This document shows, one piece after another, positions 1-5,669 of a stretch of DNA of 8,636 nt. Numbering within the stretch: the first letter of the stretch is position 1; every line of letters begins with the position of its first letter. Under the pieces are notes generated by a model. It saw nothing but the letters and a program-made list of their open reading frames with translations. It was not told the DNA's origin and searched no databases. The position numbers and the translations under genes are program-made. Source of the stretch: Pseudomonadota bacterium (lineage in GTDB: Bacteria; Pseudomonadota; Gammaproteobacteria; Burkholderiales; SG8-39); assembly GCA_021847125.1 (NCBI GenBank), contig JAJZUK010000028.1:1-8636 (forward strand), read 5' to 3'.

Positions 1-384
1 GTCGCGCCAGGGGCCGTTCTGGCCGAAACCCGACAGCGAGCAGTAGATCAGGCCCGGGTTCAGCGCGGAAACGCTGGCGTAGTCTATGCCCAGGCGCTTG
101 CTCACGCCGGGGCGGTTGGATTCGATCAGGATGTCGCACCAGCGCGCGAGCCGCTCGATCACCGGCTTCGCCTCGGCGTGCTTTAAGTCGAGCGCGATCG
201 AGCGCTTGTTGCGGTTGGCCGCATGGAACACCGCCGGCAGCAGGCTGCGCGCCGGATCCCCCTTGGGCGGTTCGACTTTGATCACCTCCGCGCCCAGATC
301 GGCCAGGATGGCAGTGGTGAACGGTCCCGGAATCAGGGCGGAGAAATCCGCAACCTTGATGCCTGCGAGCGGCAGCCAGCTCAT
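1..384 (-). CDS. Family III (CaiB/BaiF) CoA-transferase or racemase, N-terminal 128 residues, truncated by the window edge
   Basis: The first 128 codons of a CoA-transferase family III protein are seen, with the rest lying left of position 1. The N-terminus reads MSWLPLAGIKVADFSALIPG, followed by the family hallmarks ADLGAEVIKVEPPKGD (about residues 28-43), NRNKRSIALDL and LIESNRPGVSKRLGIDY. The last visible residues are GFGQNGPWRD. Enzymes of this fold move CoA between acyl-CoA and a free acid through an Asp-bound anhydride, or epimerise 2-methylacyl-CoA (AMACR type) through a His/Asp pair. The catalytic residues lie beyond the edge. The ESNRPGV and GFGQNGP spellings lean towards the AMACR-like branch, but this is inference. 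The ATG (384-382) overlaps the iclR stop in an ATGA arrangement, so translation is probably coupled to iclR. It is a paralogue of the full-length transferase at 1178-2392, with a different N-terminus and spacing, so not a recent duplicate. Confidence 0.9.
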   Translation of the reverse strand, partial: MSWLPLAGIKVADFSALIPGPFTTAILADLGAEVIKVEPPKGDPARSLLPAVFHAANRNKRSIALDLKHAEAKPVIERLARWCDILIESNRPGVSKRLGIDYASVSALNPGLIYCSLSGFGQNGPWRD

Positions 385-1115
385 GCGTGGTACTCCAACG
401 CGGCGCGCAGATCGACCAGCAGCTTCGCGTAGCGTTTCAGCGCGCTATCCATGCGGTGCATAGGCCCGGCCAGGGCGACGCTGTAGGTTTCGCCGCTCAG
501 CGTCACCGCCACCGCCACCGCCATCAGGTCGGCCACGGTTTCGCCGTGCGTCACATACCAGCCGCGCGCGCGTCCCTGCTCCAGGTCCGCTTCCAACGCC
601 GCGCGCGAGGTGATGGTGCGCGAAGTCACGCGCGGAAGTTTCATGCCGCTCAGCATTTCGTTGCGCAGCACCGGGGTCAGGCTGCCCAGCAGCGCCTTGC
701 CGCTCGCGCTCGCATGCAACGGCCTGAACTCGCCCACCTTGGGGCTGTAGCGGATGCTGTGCAGGCTGTCGAGCACCACCAGGTATACCGCCTGACGGTC
801 CAGGCGTTTCGACAGCAGCACGGTCTCGCCGGTCTGGTCGCGCAGCTTTTCCAGCAGCGGCACGAAGCGCTCGGCCAGCGGGTCATGGCTGGCGATGATG
901 CGCGCCTGCTCGAACAGCAACCGGGTGGGATAGAAACCGCCCCGCGCCTTCACCTCATACAGATAGCCGCGCGCCTCGAGCGTGCGCACGATGCCGAAAC
1001 AGGAGGACACCGGGGCGTCTATGGCGCGCGCCAGCTGCGACAGCGACAGGGGCTTGCCTTCGCGTGCGAAGGCTTCGAACAGGTCCAGCGTGCGCCCGGC
1101 GGTTTTCACATTCAT
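381..1115 (-). CDS. IclR-family transcriptional regulator
   Basis: A 244-residue protein of normal IclR length. Residues about 1-60 form the winged helix-turn-helix (AGRTLDLFEAFAREGKPLS, then LSQLARAIDAPVSS and IVRTLEARGYL). Residues about 75-240 form the effector-binding domain, with the family signature HASASGKALLG at 134-144 and the VAVAVTLSGETYSVALAGP strand region. IclR proteins bind DNA as dimers or tetramers and usually sense small organic acids or their CoA-pathway intermediates. Lying between two CoA-transferase genes, this one most likely controls this local cluster, including itself. No Shine-Dalgarno precedes the ATG, but an extended -10 box ends 6 bp upstream (see promoter entry), so the mRNA may be leaderless. 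A palindrome overlaps that box and suggests autoregulation. The ligand is unknown. Confidence 0.93.
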   Translation of the reverse strand: MNVKTAGRTLDLFEAFAREGKPLSLSQLARAIDAPVSSCFGIVRTLEARGYLYEVKARGGFYPTRLLFEQARIIASHDPLAERFVPLLEKLRDQTGETVLLSKRLDRQAVYLVVLDSLHSIRYSPKVGEFRPLHASASGKALLGSLTPVLRNEMLSGMKLPRVTSRTITSRAALEADLEQGRARGWYVTHGETVADLMAVAVAVTLSGETYSVALAGPMHRMDSALKRYAKLLVDLRAALEYHA

Positions 1116-1121
1116 GAAAAG

Positions 1122-1130
1122 ATTTTAGCA
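1122..1130 (-). promoter_or_regulatory. Extended -10 promoter of iclR, predicting a leaderless transcript
   Basis: On the minus strand the sequence TGCTAAAAT (extended -10 TGnTAnAAT form) ends only 6 bp before the iclR ATG at 1115. A start site about 7 nt downstream of the box would fall on or beside the ATG, leaving almost no 5' UTR; this agrees with the absence of a Shine-Dalgarno. No good -35 hexamer is seen at 16-17 bp, as is common for extended -10 promoters. The 62-bp gap 1116-1177 is the only AT-rich stretch between the transferase stop and iclR. Confidence 0.5.
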
Positions 1131-1139
1131 TATGTGAAA
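1124..1139. promoter_or_regulatory. Palindrome TTT-N2-CATATG-N2-AAA, candidate IclR operator
   Basis: The plus strand reads TTTAGCATATGTGAAA, a dyad with matching TTT/AAA ends and a CATATG centre. It covers most of the extended -10 box of iclR. IclR-family operators are usually short AT-rich palindromes of about 14-18 bp near the regulator's own promoter, so position and size fit autorepression. No second copy was seen upstream of the carboxylase or transferase genes, so control of those genes through this site is not shown. Confidence 0.45.
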
Positions 1140-1177
1140 TATTGCAGCCACGGCGCGATCGCTGCCGAATGAATTGC

Positions 1178-2392
1178 TCAGTCCCCAGTTATTGCCGGCA
1201 CGGGCAGGATCGCGCCTTTCTGTTCCAGTACTGCGATGCGCGCGGGATCATAATGCAGCAGCTGCGACAGCACGGCGCGGGTGTGCTCGCCCAGCACCGG
1301 CGCGCCGCGCGGCGCGGCGAGGGGCGTGCCGGCGAGTTCCAGTGGCAAGCGCAGATTGGGCACCACGCCAGCTCTGGTGTGCGGCGCCGTGCCGAGGATG
1401 GCGCGCTCCTTTACCTCGGACGAATTCACCGCCTCAGCGATGCTTCTTATCGGCCCCGCGGGCACGCGCCCTTCCCGCATCCTCGCTATCCAATGCGCGA
1501 GCGGCGCCTGGCCGAACAGGCGCTCCAGGATCGGGATCAACTGCGGCTCGCGCTGCACCCGCGCCGCGTTGTCGGCAAAATCCGCGGTCAGCAGCTCAGG
1601 CGGATTGCCCAGCACCTCCAGCAGTTTGCGCCACACGCTCTGACCAGCGACCGTCATGAAGAACCTGCCGTCGGCGGCGTGGAACACGCCCACCGGCGCT
1701 GCGACCGGGCTTCTGTTTCCCGGCGGCGGCGGATTCTCTCCGGTGACCAGGTAATTCATGGTGAAGAAAGCAGTCAGGCCGAAAGCGTTGTCGAACAGCG
1801 CGGCCTCGATGTACTGGCCACGCCCGCTCGCTTCGCGCGCGTACAGGGCGGCAAGTATCGCGTGCGCGGCGAACATGCCGGTGGTGAGGTCGATCATCGC
1901 GAGCGGCGTACGCAGCGGCTCCTCTCCGGGATAGCCGTTCAGCGACATGAAACCGCTTTCCGCCTGCACCACCTGGTCGTAGCCGGCGCGGCCGGCGTAG
2001 GGTCCGCTGCGACCGTAGGCGGAAATGGAACAGTAGATCAGGCGCGGATTGATTTTTTCCATGGCCGCGTAATCCAGGCCCAGGCGCTGCATCACGCCGC
2101 TGGCGAAGTTCTCCACCAGGATGTCGGAGCGGGCCACGATGTCGCGCGCAACCTGCCTGCCCGCCTCTGTCGACAGATCCAGGACCACGCTGCGCTTGTT
2201 CCGGTTATAGCTCAGGAATACCGTACTGTCCCCGCCCAGGTCGGGGGATTTGTATCCGCGTGCCGCGTCGCCGTAGGGCGGCTCTATCTTGACCACGTCG
2301 GCGCCCAGATCAGCCAGGATCATGGTGCAATAAGGCCCGGCGATGACGTGCGAAAAGTCGGCGATGCGCACCCCGTCGAGCGCGGCGGCCAT
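1178..2392 (-). CDS. Family III (CaiB/BaiF) acyl-CoA:carboxylate CoA-transferase
   Basis: A complete 404-residue protein of normal family length. It has the N-terminal Rossmann-like half (GVRIADFSHVIAGPYCTMIL; ADLGADVVKIEPPYGD at about 27-42; YNRNKRSVVLDL at 62-73), SDILVENFASGVMQRLGLDY, and RAGYDQVVQAESG. The proposed catalytic aspartate is D168 in PLAMIDLTTG, matching the Asp that forms the anhydride in formyl-CoA transferase. It ends with the C-terminal GEHTRAVL block typical of the family. The likely reaction moves CoA from a donor thioester to a free carboxylate; neither is identifiable. The ATG lies 3 bp after the stop of the upstream carboxyltransferase gene, with its ribosome-binding region inside that gene (TGAGGCCTTAGGCG before ATG), so the two are almost certainly co-transcribed and translationally coupled. 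The transferase may supply the CoA thioester that the carboxylase uses, or release its product. It is followed by 62 bp and then iclR. Confidence 0.93.
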   Translation of the reverse strand: MAAALDGVRIADFSHVIAGPYCTMILADLGADVVKIEPPYGDAARGYKSPDLGGDSTVFLSYNRNKRSVVLDLSTEAGRQVARDIVARSDILVENFASGVMQRLGLDYAAMEKINPRLIYCSISAYGRSGPYAGRAGYDQVVQAESGFMSLNGYPGEEPLRTPLAMIDLTTGMFAAHAILAALYAREASGRGQYIEAALFDNAFGLTAFFTMNYLVTGENPPPPGNRSPVAAPVGVFHAADGRFFMTVAGQSVWRKLLEVLGNPPELLTADFADNAARVQREPQLIPILERLFGQAPLAHWIARMREGRVPAGPIRSIAEAVNSSEVKERAILGTAPHTRAGVVPNLRLPLELAGTPLAAPRGAPVLGEHTRAVLSQLLHYDPARIAVLEQKGAILPVPAITGD

Positions 2393-2395
2393 CGC

Positions 2396-3943
2396 CTAAG
2401 GCCTCACGCCGAAGGCGGTCGGGCCCGGCGTGCGCAGCGGCGCCGCCAGATCGGCGAATTCGCACAGTAGCCGCCGGGTATCGCGCGGATCGATGATCTC
2501 CTCGACGATGAAGGACTCGGCGCTGCGAAACGGCGAAGTCAGCGCTTTCAGGCGCTTCTCGATTTCCGCCATTCGCGCCGCCGGATCGGGCGCCGCCTCG
2601 ATATCGGCTTTGTACGCGGCTTCGAGTCCGCCCGCGATCGGCAGCGAACCCCACTCGCCCGAGGGCCAGACATAGCGCAGGTTGTAGCGGCCCGAATTCT
2701 GGTGGGCGGCGCCGGCGACGCCGAAGACCTTGCGCACGATGATGGAGCACCAGGGCACGCTCGCCTGGCACACCGCGGCCATCGCGCGCACGCCGTAGCG
2801 TATGGTCGCGCTGCGTTCGGCCTCGAGGCCGATCAGGAAGCCCGGAATGTCGACCAGGTGCACCACCGGCAGGTGAAACGTCTCGGCCAGATCGACGAAG
2901 CGGGTGACTTTTTCCGACGCCTGCGCGGTCCACGCGCCGCCGTAGAAATAAGGGTCGCTCGCGAGCAGAGCGACAGGCCAGCCGTTAAGGTGCGCGAGGC
3001 CGGTGATCACCGAACGCCCCCACAGGCGGCCGATCTCGAAGAACGAGCCGCGATCGACCAGCGACTCGATAATGCTGCGCATCTTGTAGACCTTGCGCGG
3101 GTCCTTGGGCACAGCCTCGATCAGCCAGGGATCGCTGCGTCCCGCGTCGTCGTCGCAGGCGGTGCGCGGCGGCAGTTCATGCACCGAACTGGGCAAATAG
3201 GACAGAAAACGGCGCGCGCGCGCGAACGCGTCGGCCTCGCTCTCGGCCTCGTCGTCCACCGCGCCGTTGCGGGTGTGGATGCTGCTTCCGCCGAGTTCGT
3301 TCTTCTCATAGCTCTTCTCCACCCGCGCCACCACCGGCGGGCCGGCGACGAACAGCTGCGACGTATCCTTGACCATGACCGAAAAATGACTCGCCGCCAC
3401 GCGCGCCGAGCCCAGACCCGCGACCGAGCCCAGCGCGAGCGCGACGACCGGAACTTGCGACATGTTGCGCACCACCTGTTCCCAGATCGCGATCGTCGGA
3501 ATCTGGGTCCTGCCGTCCTGCTCGATGTTCTTCACCGAGCCCCCGCCGCCGGTACCGTCCACCAGCCGCACCATCGGCAGGCGCAGTTCCCAGGCCATCA
3601 TCTCGGCCCGTTCCAGCTTTTCGCGCAGGCCGCCGTCATTGGCGCCGCCGCGCACGGTGAAGTCGTCGCCGGTAATCACCACGGGACGGCCGTCCATCCT
3701 GCCGCGGCCCATGACCAGATTGGTCGGCACCATGTCTACCAGTTCGCCCGCCGCGTCGTAGCGCGCTTTGCCGGTAATGGCGCCGATCTCGTGGAACGAA
3801 TCCGCATCGAGCAGGCCGGCGACACGCTCACGTACCGTCAGCTTGCCGCCGTCATGCTGGCGCTTGATCTTGTCCGCCCCGCCCATTCTGCGCCCGAGTT
3901 CCTCGCGCTTGCGCAGTTCGTCTATCTCTGGTTGCCAGGTCAC
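2396..3943 (-). CDS. Biotin-dependent acyl-CoA carboxylase, carboxyltransferase (beta) subunit; substrate unknown
   Basis: A 515-residue protein of the PccB/MccB class. The N-terminal carboxyltransferase domain (about 10-255) has KLTVRER (34-40), GDDFTVRGG, GTGGGGS (130-136) and VMVKDTSQLFVAGPPVV. The C-terminal domain (about 280-490) has VDIPGFLIG (364-372), RKVFGVAGAAH (404-414) and a YVWPSGEWG block. This subunit moves carboxyl from carboxybiotin to the alpha or gamma carbon of an acyl-CoA. The start chosen is GTG at 3943: AAGGGGG lies 4 nt upstream and the protein then opens (M)TWQPEIDELRKRE, as I recall for relatives. An in-frame ATG at 3994 would add 17 residues and overlap the toxin gene. 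The biotin carboxylase/BCCP subunit is absent, so it must be supplied from elsewhere. The PccB-type GGAYDVM specificity loop is replaced by GVAGAAH, so the substrate is probably not plain propionyl-CoA. The next gene, a CoA-transferase, starts 3 bp after the stop. Confidence 0.9.
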   Translation of the reverse strand: MTWQPEIDELRKREELGRRMGGADKIKRQHDGGKLTVRERVAGLLDADSFHEIGAITGKARYDAAGELVDMVPTNLVMGRGRMDGRPVVITGDDFTVRGGANDGGLREKLERAEMMAWELRLPMVRLVDGTGGGGSVKNIEQDGRTQIPTIAIWEQVVRNMSQVPVVALALGSVAGLGSARVAASHFSVMVKDTSQLFVAGPPVVARVEKSYEKNELGGSSIHTRNGAVDDEAESEADAFARARRFLSYLPSSVHELPPRTACDDDAGRSDPWLIEAVPKDPRKVYKMRSIIESLVDRGSFFEIGRLWGRSVITGLAHLNGWPVALLASDPYFYGGAWTAQASEKVTRFVDLAETFHLPVVHLVDIPGFLIGLEAERSATIRYGVRAMAAVCQASVPWCSIIVRKVFGVAGAAHQNSGRYNLRYVWPSGEWGSLPIAGGLEAAYKADIEAAPDPAARMAEIEKRLKALTSPFRSAESFIVEEIIDPRDTRRLLCEFADLAAPLRTPGPTAFGVRP

Positions 3944-3947
3944 GCCG

Positions 3948-3954
3948 CCCCCTT
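3948..3954 (-). promoter_or_regulatory. Shine-Dalgarno AAGGGGG that fixes the GTG start of the carboxyltransferase
   Basis: AAGGGGG on the minus strand sits 4 nt before GTG (3943-3941), inside the 23-bp gap after the vapC stop at 3967. The alternative ATG at 3994 lies inside vapC. The spacing favours the GTG. Confidence 0.6.
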
Positions 3955-3966
3955 GCGGTGTCGATA

Positions 3967-4392
3967 TCAGCTTTGCGTCCACGGATTGAAGCACGAGGCG
4001 CCGCAGCGCTCGAAATCCCTAATGTTGCGGGTCGCAATTATGAGATCGTGCGCGATACCGGTGGCGGCAATTAGGCCGTCGATGACGGGAAGCGACTCTC
4101 CGCGCGCCTCAGCTTCACCCGCGAGCTTGCCCCAAGTGGCGGCAACCGTGCCGTCAACCGCGAGCAAGCGCTCGCGGAATCGATCTGCAAGGTCGCTTCT
4201 CACCCAGGTCTCAAGCCTGGTGCGGCGCGATGAGACCGGCAGCTTGGCGATGCCCTTCTCCAGTTCGCCGACGGTGAGCACGCTCAGATAGAGCGATATC
4301 TCATCTGCGCGCTTCATCCACTCCATCACGTTATCGTCAGGCGTCGTCTTGACGAGCTCGGAGATCACACTGGTATCGAGGAGGAAGCTCAC
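3967..4392 (-). CDS. vapC: PIN-domain ribonuclease toxin, VapC/FitB type
   Basis: A 141-residue PIN-domain protein of typical VapC size. The acidic metal-binding residues are all present: D6 in FLLDTSVISE, E43 in LTVGELEKGI, D105 in LPVIDGLIAATG, and N123/D126 in ATRNIRDFE. VapC toxins cut tRNA or rRNA in a Mg-dependent way and are held inactive by the partner antitoxin. The start is GTG at 4392, giving the PIN opening VSFLLDTS and a 4-bp GTGA overlap with the antitoxin stop, the usual translational coupling of such pairs. A longer reading frame up to 4629 exists, but its first 79 codons are the antitoxin gene read out of frame. All catalytic residues are intact, so the toxin looks functional. 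The carboxyltransferase gene begins 23 bp after its stop on the same strand with no visible terminator. Confidence 0.92.
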   Translation of the reverse strand: MSFLLDTSVISELVKTTPDDNVMEWMKRADEISLYLSVLTVGELEKGIAKLPVSSRRTRLETWVRSDLADRFRERLLAVDGTVAATWGKLAGEAEARGESLPVIDGLIAATGIAHDLIIATRNIRDFERCGASCFNPWTQS

Positions 4393-4637
4393 AGCTCGAT
4401 GCGCCTGCCGATGTCGGTGCTGCGGGCAAGATCCAGATTTGCGCCCGCGAGAGGGGACTTGCGGAAGAAATCGACCAGGCTGCCACGGGGCCGCGAGAGC
4501 TTTCCGAATTCGTTTGCGGACACCACGACCACTGCGTCGCGACCACGCAGCGTAATCACCTGCGGCCCTTCGGCGCAAGCCTTTCGCACCAATTCGGACA
4601 AGTGGTTCTTTGCATCCTGTAATTGCCATCGAATCAT
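4389..4637 (-). CDS. Phd/YefM-family antitoxin, partner of the VapC toxin
   Basis: An 82-residue protein. Residues about 1-50 carry the Phd/YefM DNA-binding fold (MIRWQLQDAKNHLSELVRKA, then GPQVITLRGRDAVVVVSANEF). The C-terminal tail SPLAGANLDLARSTDIGRRI resembles the toxin-wrapping segment of antitoxins that pair with PIN toxins, which typically ends in a G-R-x-I/F-E-L pattern, as here. It neutralises the PIN toxin encoded immediately downstream (4-bp overlap) and represses its own promoter as a toxin-antitoxin complex. The ATG at 4637 has AGGA about 9-12 nt upstream. A short palindrome and a -10-like box lie 18-40 bp upstream of the start. Confidence 0.92.
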   Translation of the reverse strand: MIRWQLQDAKNHLSELVRKACAEGPQVITLRGRDAVVVVSANEFGKLSRPRGSLVDFFRKSPLAGANLDLARSTDIGRRIEL

Positions 4638-4654
4638 GATAATAATTCCTGTAA

Positions 4655-4677
4655 CTAGCCAGAATAGCTAGATTGTA
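4655..4677 (-). promoter_or_regulatory. Toxin-antitoxin promoter with overlapping palindromic operator
   Basis: On the minus strand TACAAT (4677-4672) is a fair -10 box, followed at once by CTAGCTATTCTGGCTAG (4671-4655), an inverted repeat with 5-bp perfect arms around a 7-nt centre. The predicted start site would fall inside the palindrome, a good place for autorepression by the Phd-type antitoxin. This stretch is clearly more AT-rich than its surroundings. No strong -35 hexamer is visible. Confidence 0.45.
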
Positions 4678-4770
4678 TCATGGGATTTTCCGTCATCGTT
4701 GCACCGATCATAGTCATAGTTCAACCGCGCTGCGCGGCAAGCCCCCTATTCCTTTGCCTATCGGCGACTA

Positions 4771-4814
4771 ACACCGGTCATTGCGCAGCCTGGCGTCGAA
4801 CCGGTGTCGAACCG
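4771..4814. repeat. Nested 8-bp inverted repeat and 9-bp direct repeat in the leader region of the SDR gene
   Basis: ACACCGGT (4771-4778) is mirrored exactly by ACCGGTGT (4800-4807), with 21 bp between. Overlapping this, GTCGAACCG occurs twice, at 4795-4803 and 4806-4814, an 11-bp period or about one helical turn. The block lies 67-110 bp upstream of the SDR ATG, in a 243-bp intergenic region (4638-4880) with no credible gene, so it may be a regulator-binding site. A further small palindrome, CCGCGC-T-GCGCGG, is at 4725-4737. No clear promoter for the SDR was recognised. Confidence 0.35.
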
Positions 4815-4880
4815 CTTGCCGCCGCAGATCGAACGCGGTACCGTGGCGCCGGAAAACTTCGCACATAAAGAGGAAACAGC

Positions 4881-5642
4881 ATGGAGCATTCGATTCGACT
4901 CGACGGCAAGACCGCGCTCGTCACCGGAGCTTCCAGCGGCCTCGGCTGGCGCTTCGCACAGGTGCTCGCCGCAGCCGGCGCCCGGGTCGCCCTGGCGGCG
5001 CGCAGCACCGACAAGCTGGACGCGCTCAAGCAGGAAATCGAGCAGGCCGGAGGCCAGGCTTGCGCCGTACGCATGGATGTCACCGACGTCGCGGGCGTGC
5101 GCGCTGCGGTGGCCGCCGCCGAATCCGCGCTCGGCGGCATCGACATCCTGGTCAACAACTCCGGCGTCAACAAGCAACAGCGCGCAGTCGAAGTCGAGGA
5201 AGCGGACTACGACTTCGTCACCGACACCAACTGCAAAGGGGCGTTCTTTGTCGCCCAGGCGGTGGGCCGCAGCATGATCGCGCGCAAGCGCCCCGGGCGC
5301 ATCATCAACATCGCATCGGTCGCCGGGCTGCGCGTGCTGGCGCAATTGTCCACCTACTGCATCTCCAAGGCGGCGGTGATCCAGATGACCAAGGCGCTGG
5401 CGCATGAATGGGGCCGCTACGACATCAACGTCAACGCCATCTGCCCCGGCTATATCGAAACCGGGATCAACCGCGCGTACTGGGGCACCGACGGCGGCAA
5501 GAAACTGTTGAGCATGCTGCCGCGGCGCCGCGTCGGCCAGCCGGAGGACCTGGACGGCCTGTTGCTGCTGCTCGCCTCCGAACAGTCCGGATTCATCAAC
5601 GGCGCGGTCATCGCCGCCGACGACGGCCTGGCCATCGGATAG
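4881..5642 (+). CDS. Short-chain dehydrogenase/reductase (classical SDR)
   Basis: A 253-residue classical SDR of normal length. Residues 15-22 (TGASSGLG) form the glycine-rich nucleotide motif. The strand ending LAARST (R41) suggests NADP preference. NNSG is at 92-95 in place of the usual NNAG. The catalytic tetrad is complete: N117, S146, Y159 and K163 (TYCISKAA), followed by INVNAICPGYIETGI. It oxidises an alcohol or reduces a ketone; FabG-like, 3-hydroxyacyl-CoA and sugar-acid dehydrogenases all share this pattern, so the substrate cannot be named. AAAGAGG at 4867-4873 is a strong ribosome-binding site 7 nt before the ATG. It is the only plus-strand gene, diverging from the toxin-antitoxin unit and converging on the TPR gene. 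Neighbouring acyl-CoA enzymes make a hydroxyacyl substrate plausible, but this is inference. Confidence 0.92.
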   Translation: MEHSIRLDGKTALVTGASSGLGWRFAQVLAAAGARVALAARSTDKLDALKQEIEQAGGQACAVRMDVTDVAGVRAAVAAAESALGGIDILVNNSGVNKQQRAVEVEEADYDFVTDTNCKGAFFVAQAVGRSMIARKRPGRIINIASVAGLRVLAQLSTYCISKAAVIQMTKALAHEWGRYDINVNAICPGYIETGINRAYWGTDGGKKLLSMLPRRRVGQPEDLDGLLLLLASEQSGFINGAVIAADDGLAIG

Positions 5643-5669
5643 CCGGCGCCGCGGGACCTACTTCGCCGG
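5643..5669. terminator. Possible bidirectional terminator hairpin between convergent genes
   Basis: CCGGCG (5643-5648) and CGCCGG (5664-5669) form a perfect 6-bp inverted repeat across the 15-bp gap between the SDR stop and the TPR stop (5658). There is no T-tract worth the name on either strand, so an intrinsic terminator is only a possibility. Its position between converging genes is the main support. Confidence 0.25.

Noticed and set aside
1142..2470. 442-codon plus-strand open frame opposite the CoA-transferase
   Set aside because: Antisense shadow of an unmistakable family III transferase; no domain seen.
2702..4291. 529-codon plus-strand open frame opposite the carboxyltransferase and toxin genes
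   Set aside because: It spans two clear minus-strand genes and the gap between them, with low-complexity His/Arg-rich translation and no family likeness.
4393..4629. N-terminal extension of the toxin to 4629 (a 220-residue form)
   Set aside because: Those 79 codons are the antitoxin gene in another frame; the PIN fold starts at the GTG at 4392.
4790..4820. T-arm-like GTCGAACCG sequences suggesting a tRNA or a tRNA-derived attachment site
   Set aside because: No acceptor, D or anticodon arms can be paired around either copy, and there is no CCA end.
4680..4868. 62-codon plus-strand frame before the SDR
   Set aside because: No ribosome-binding site, no recognisable domain, and it covers the intergenic repeats.
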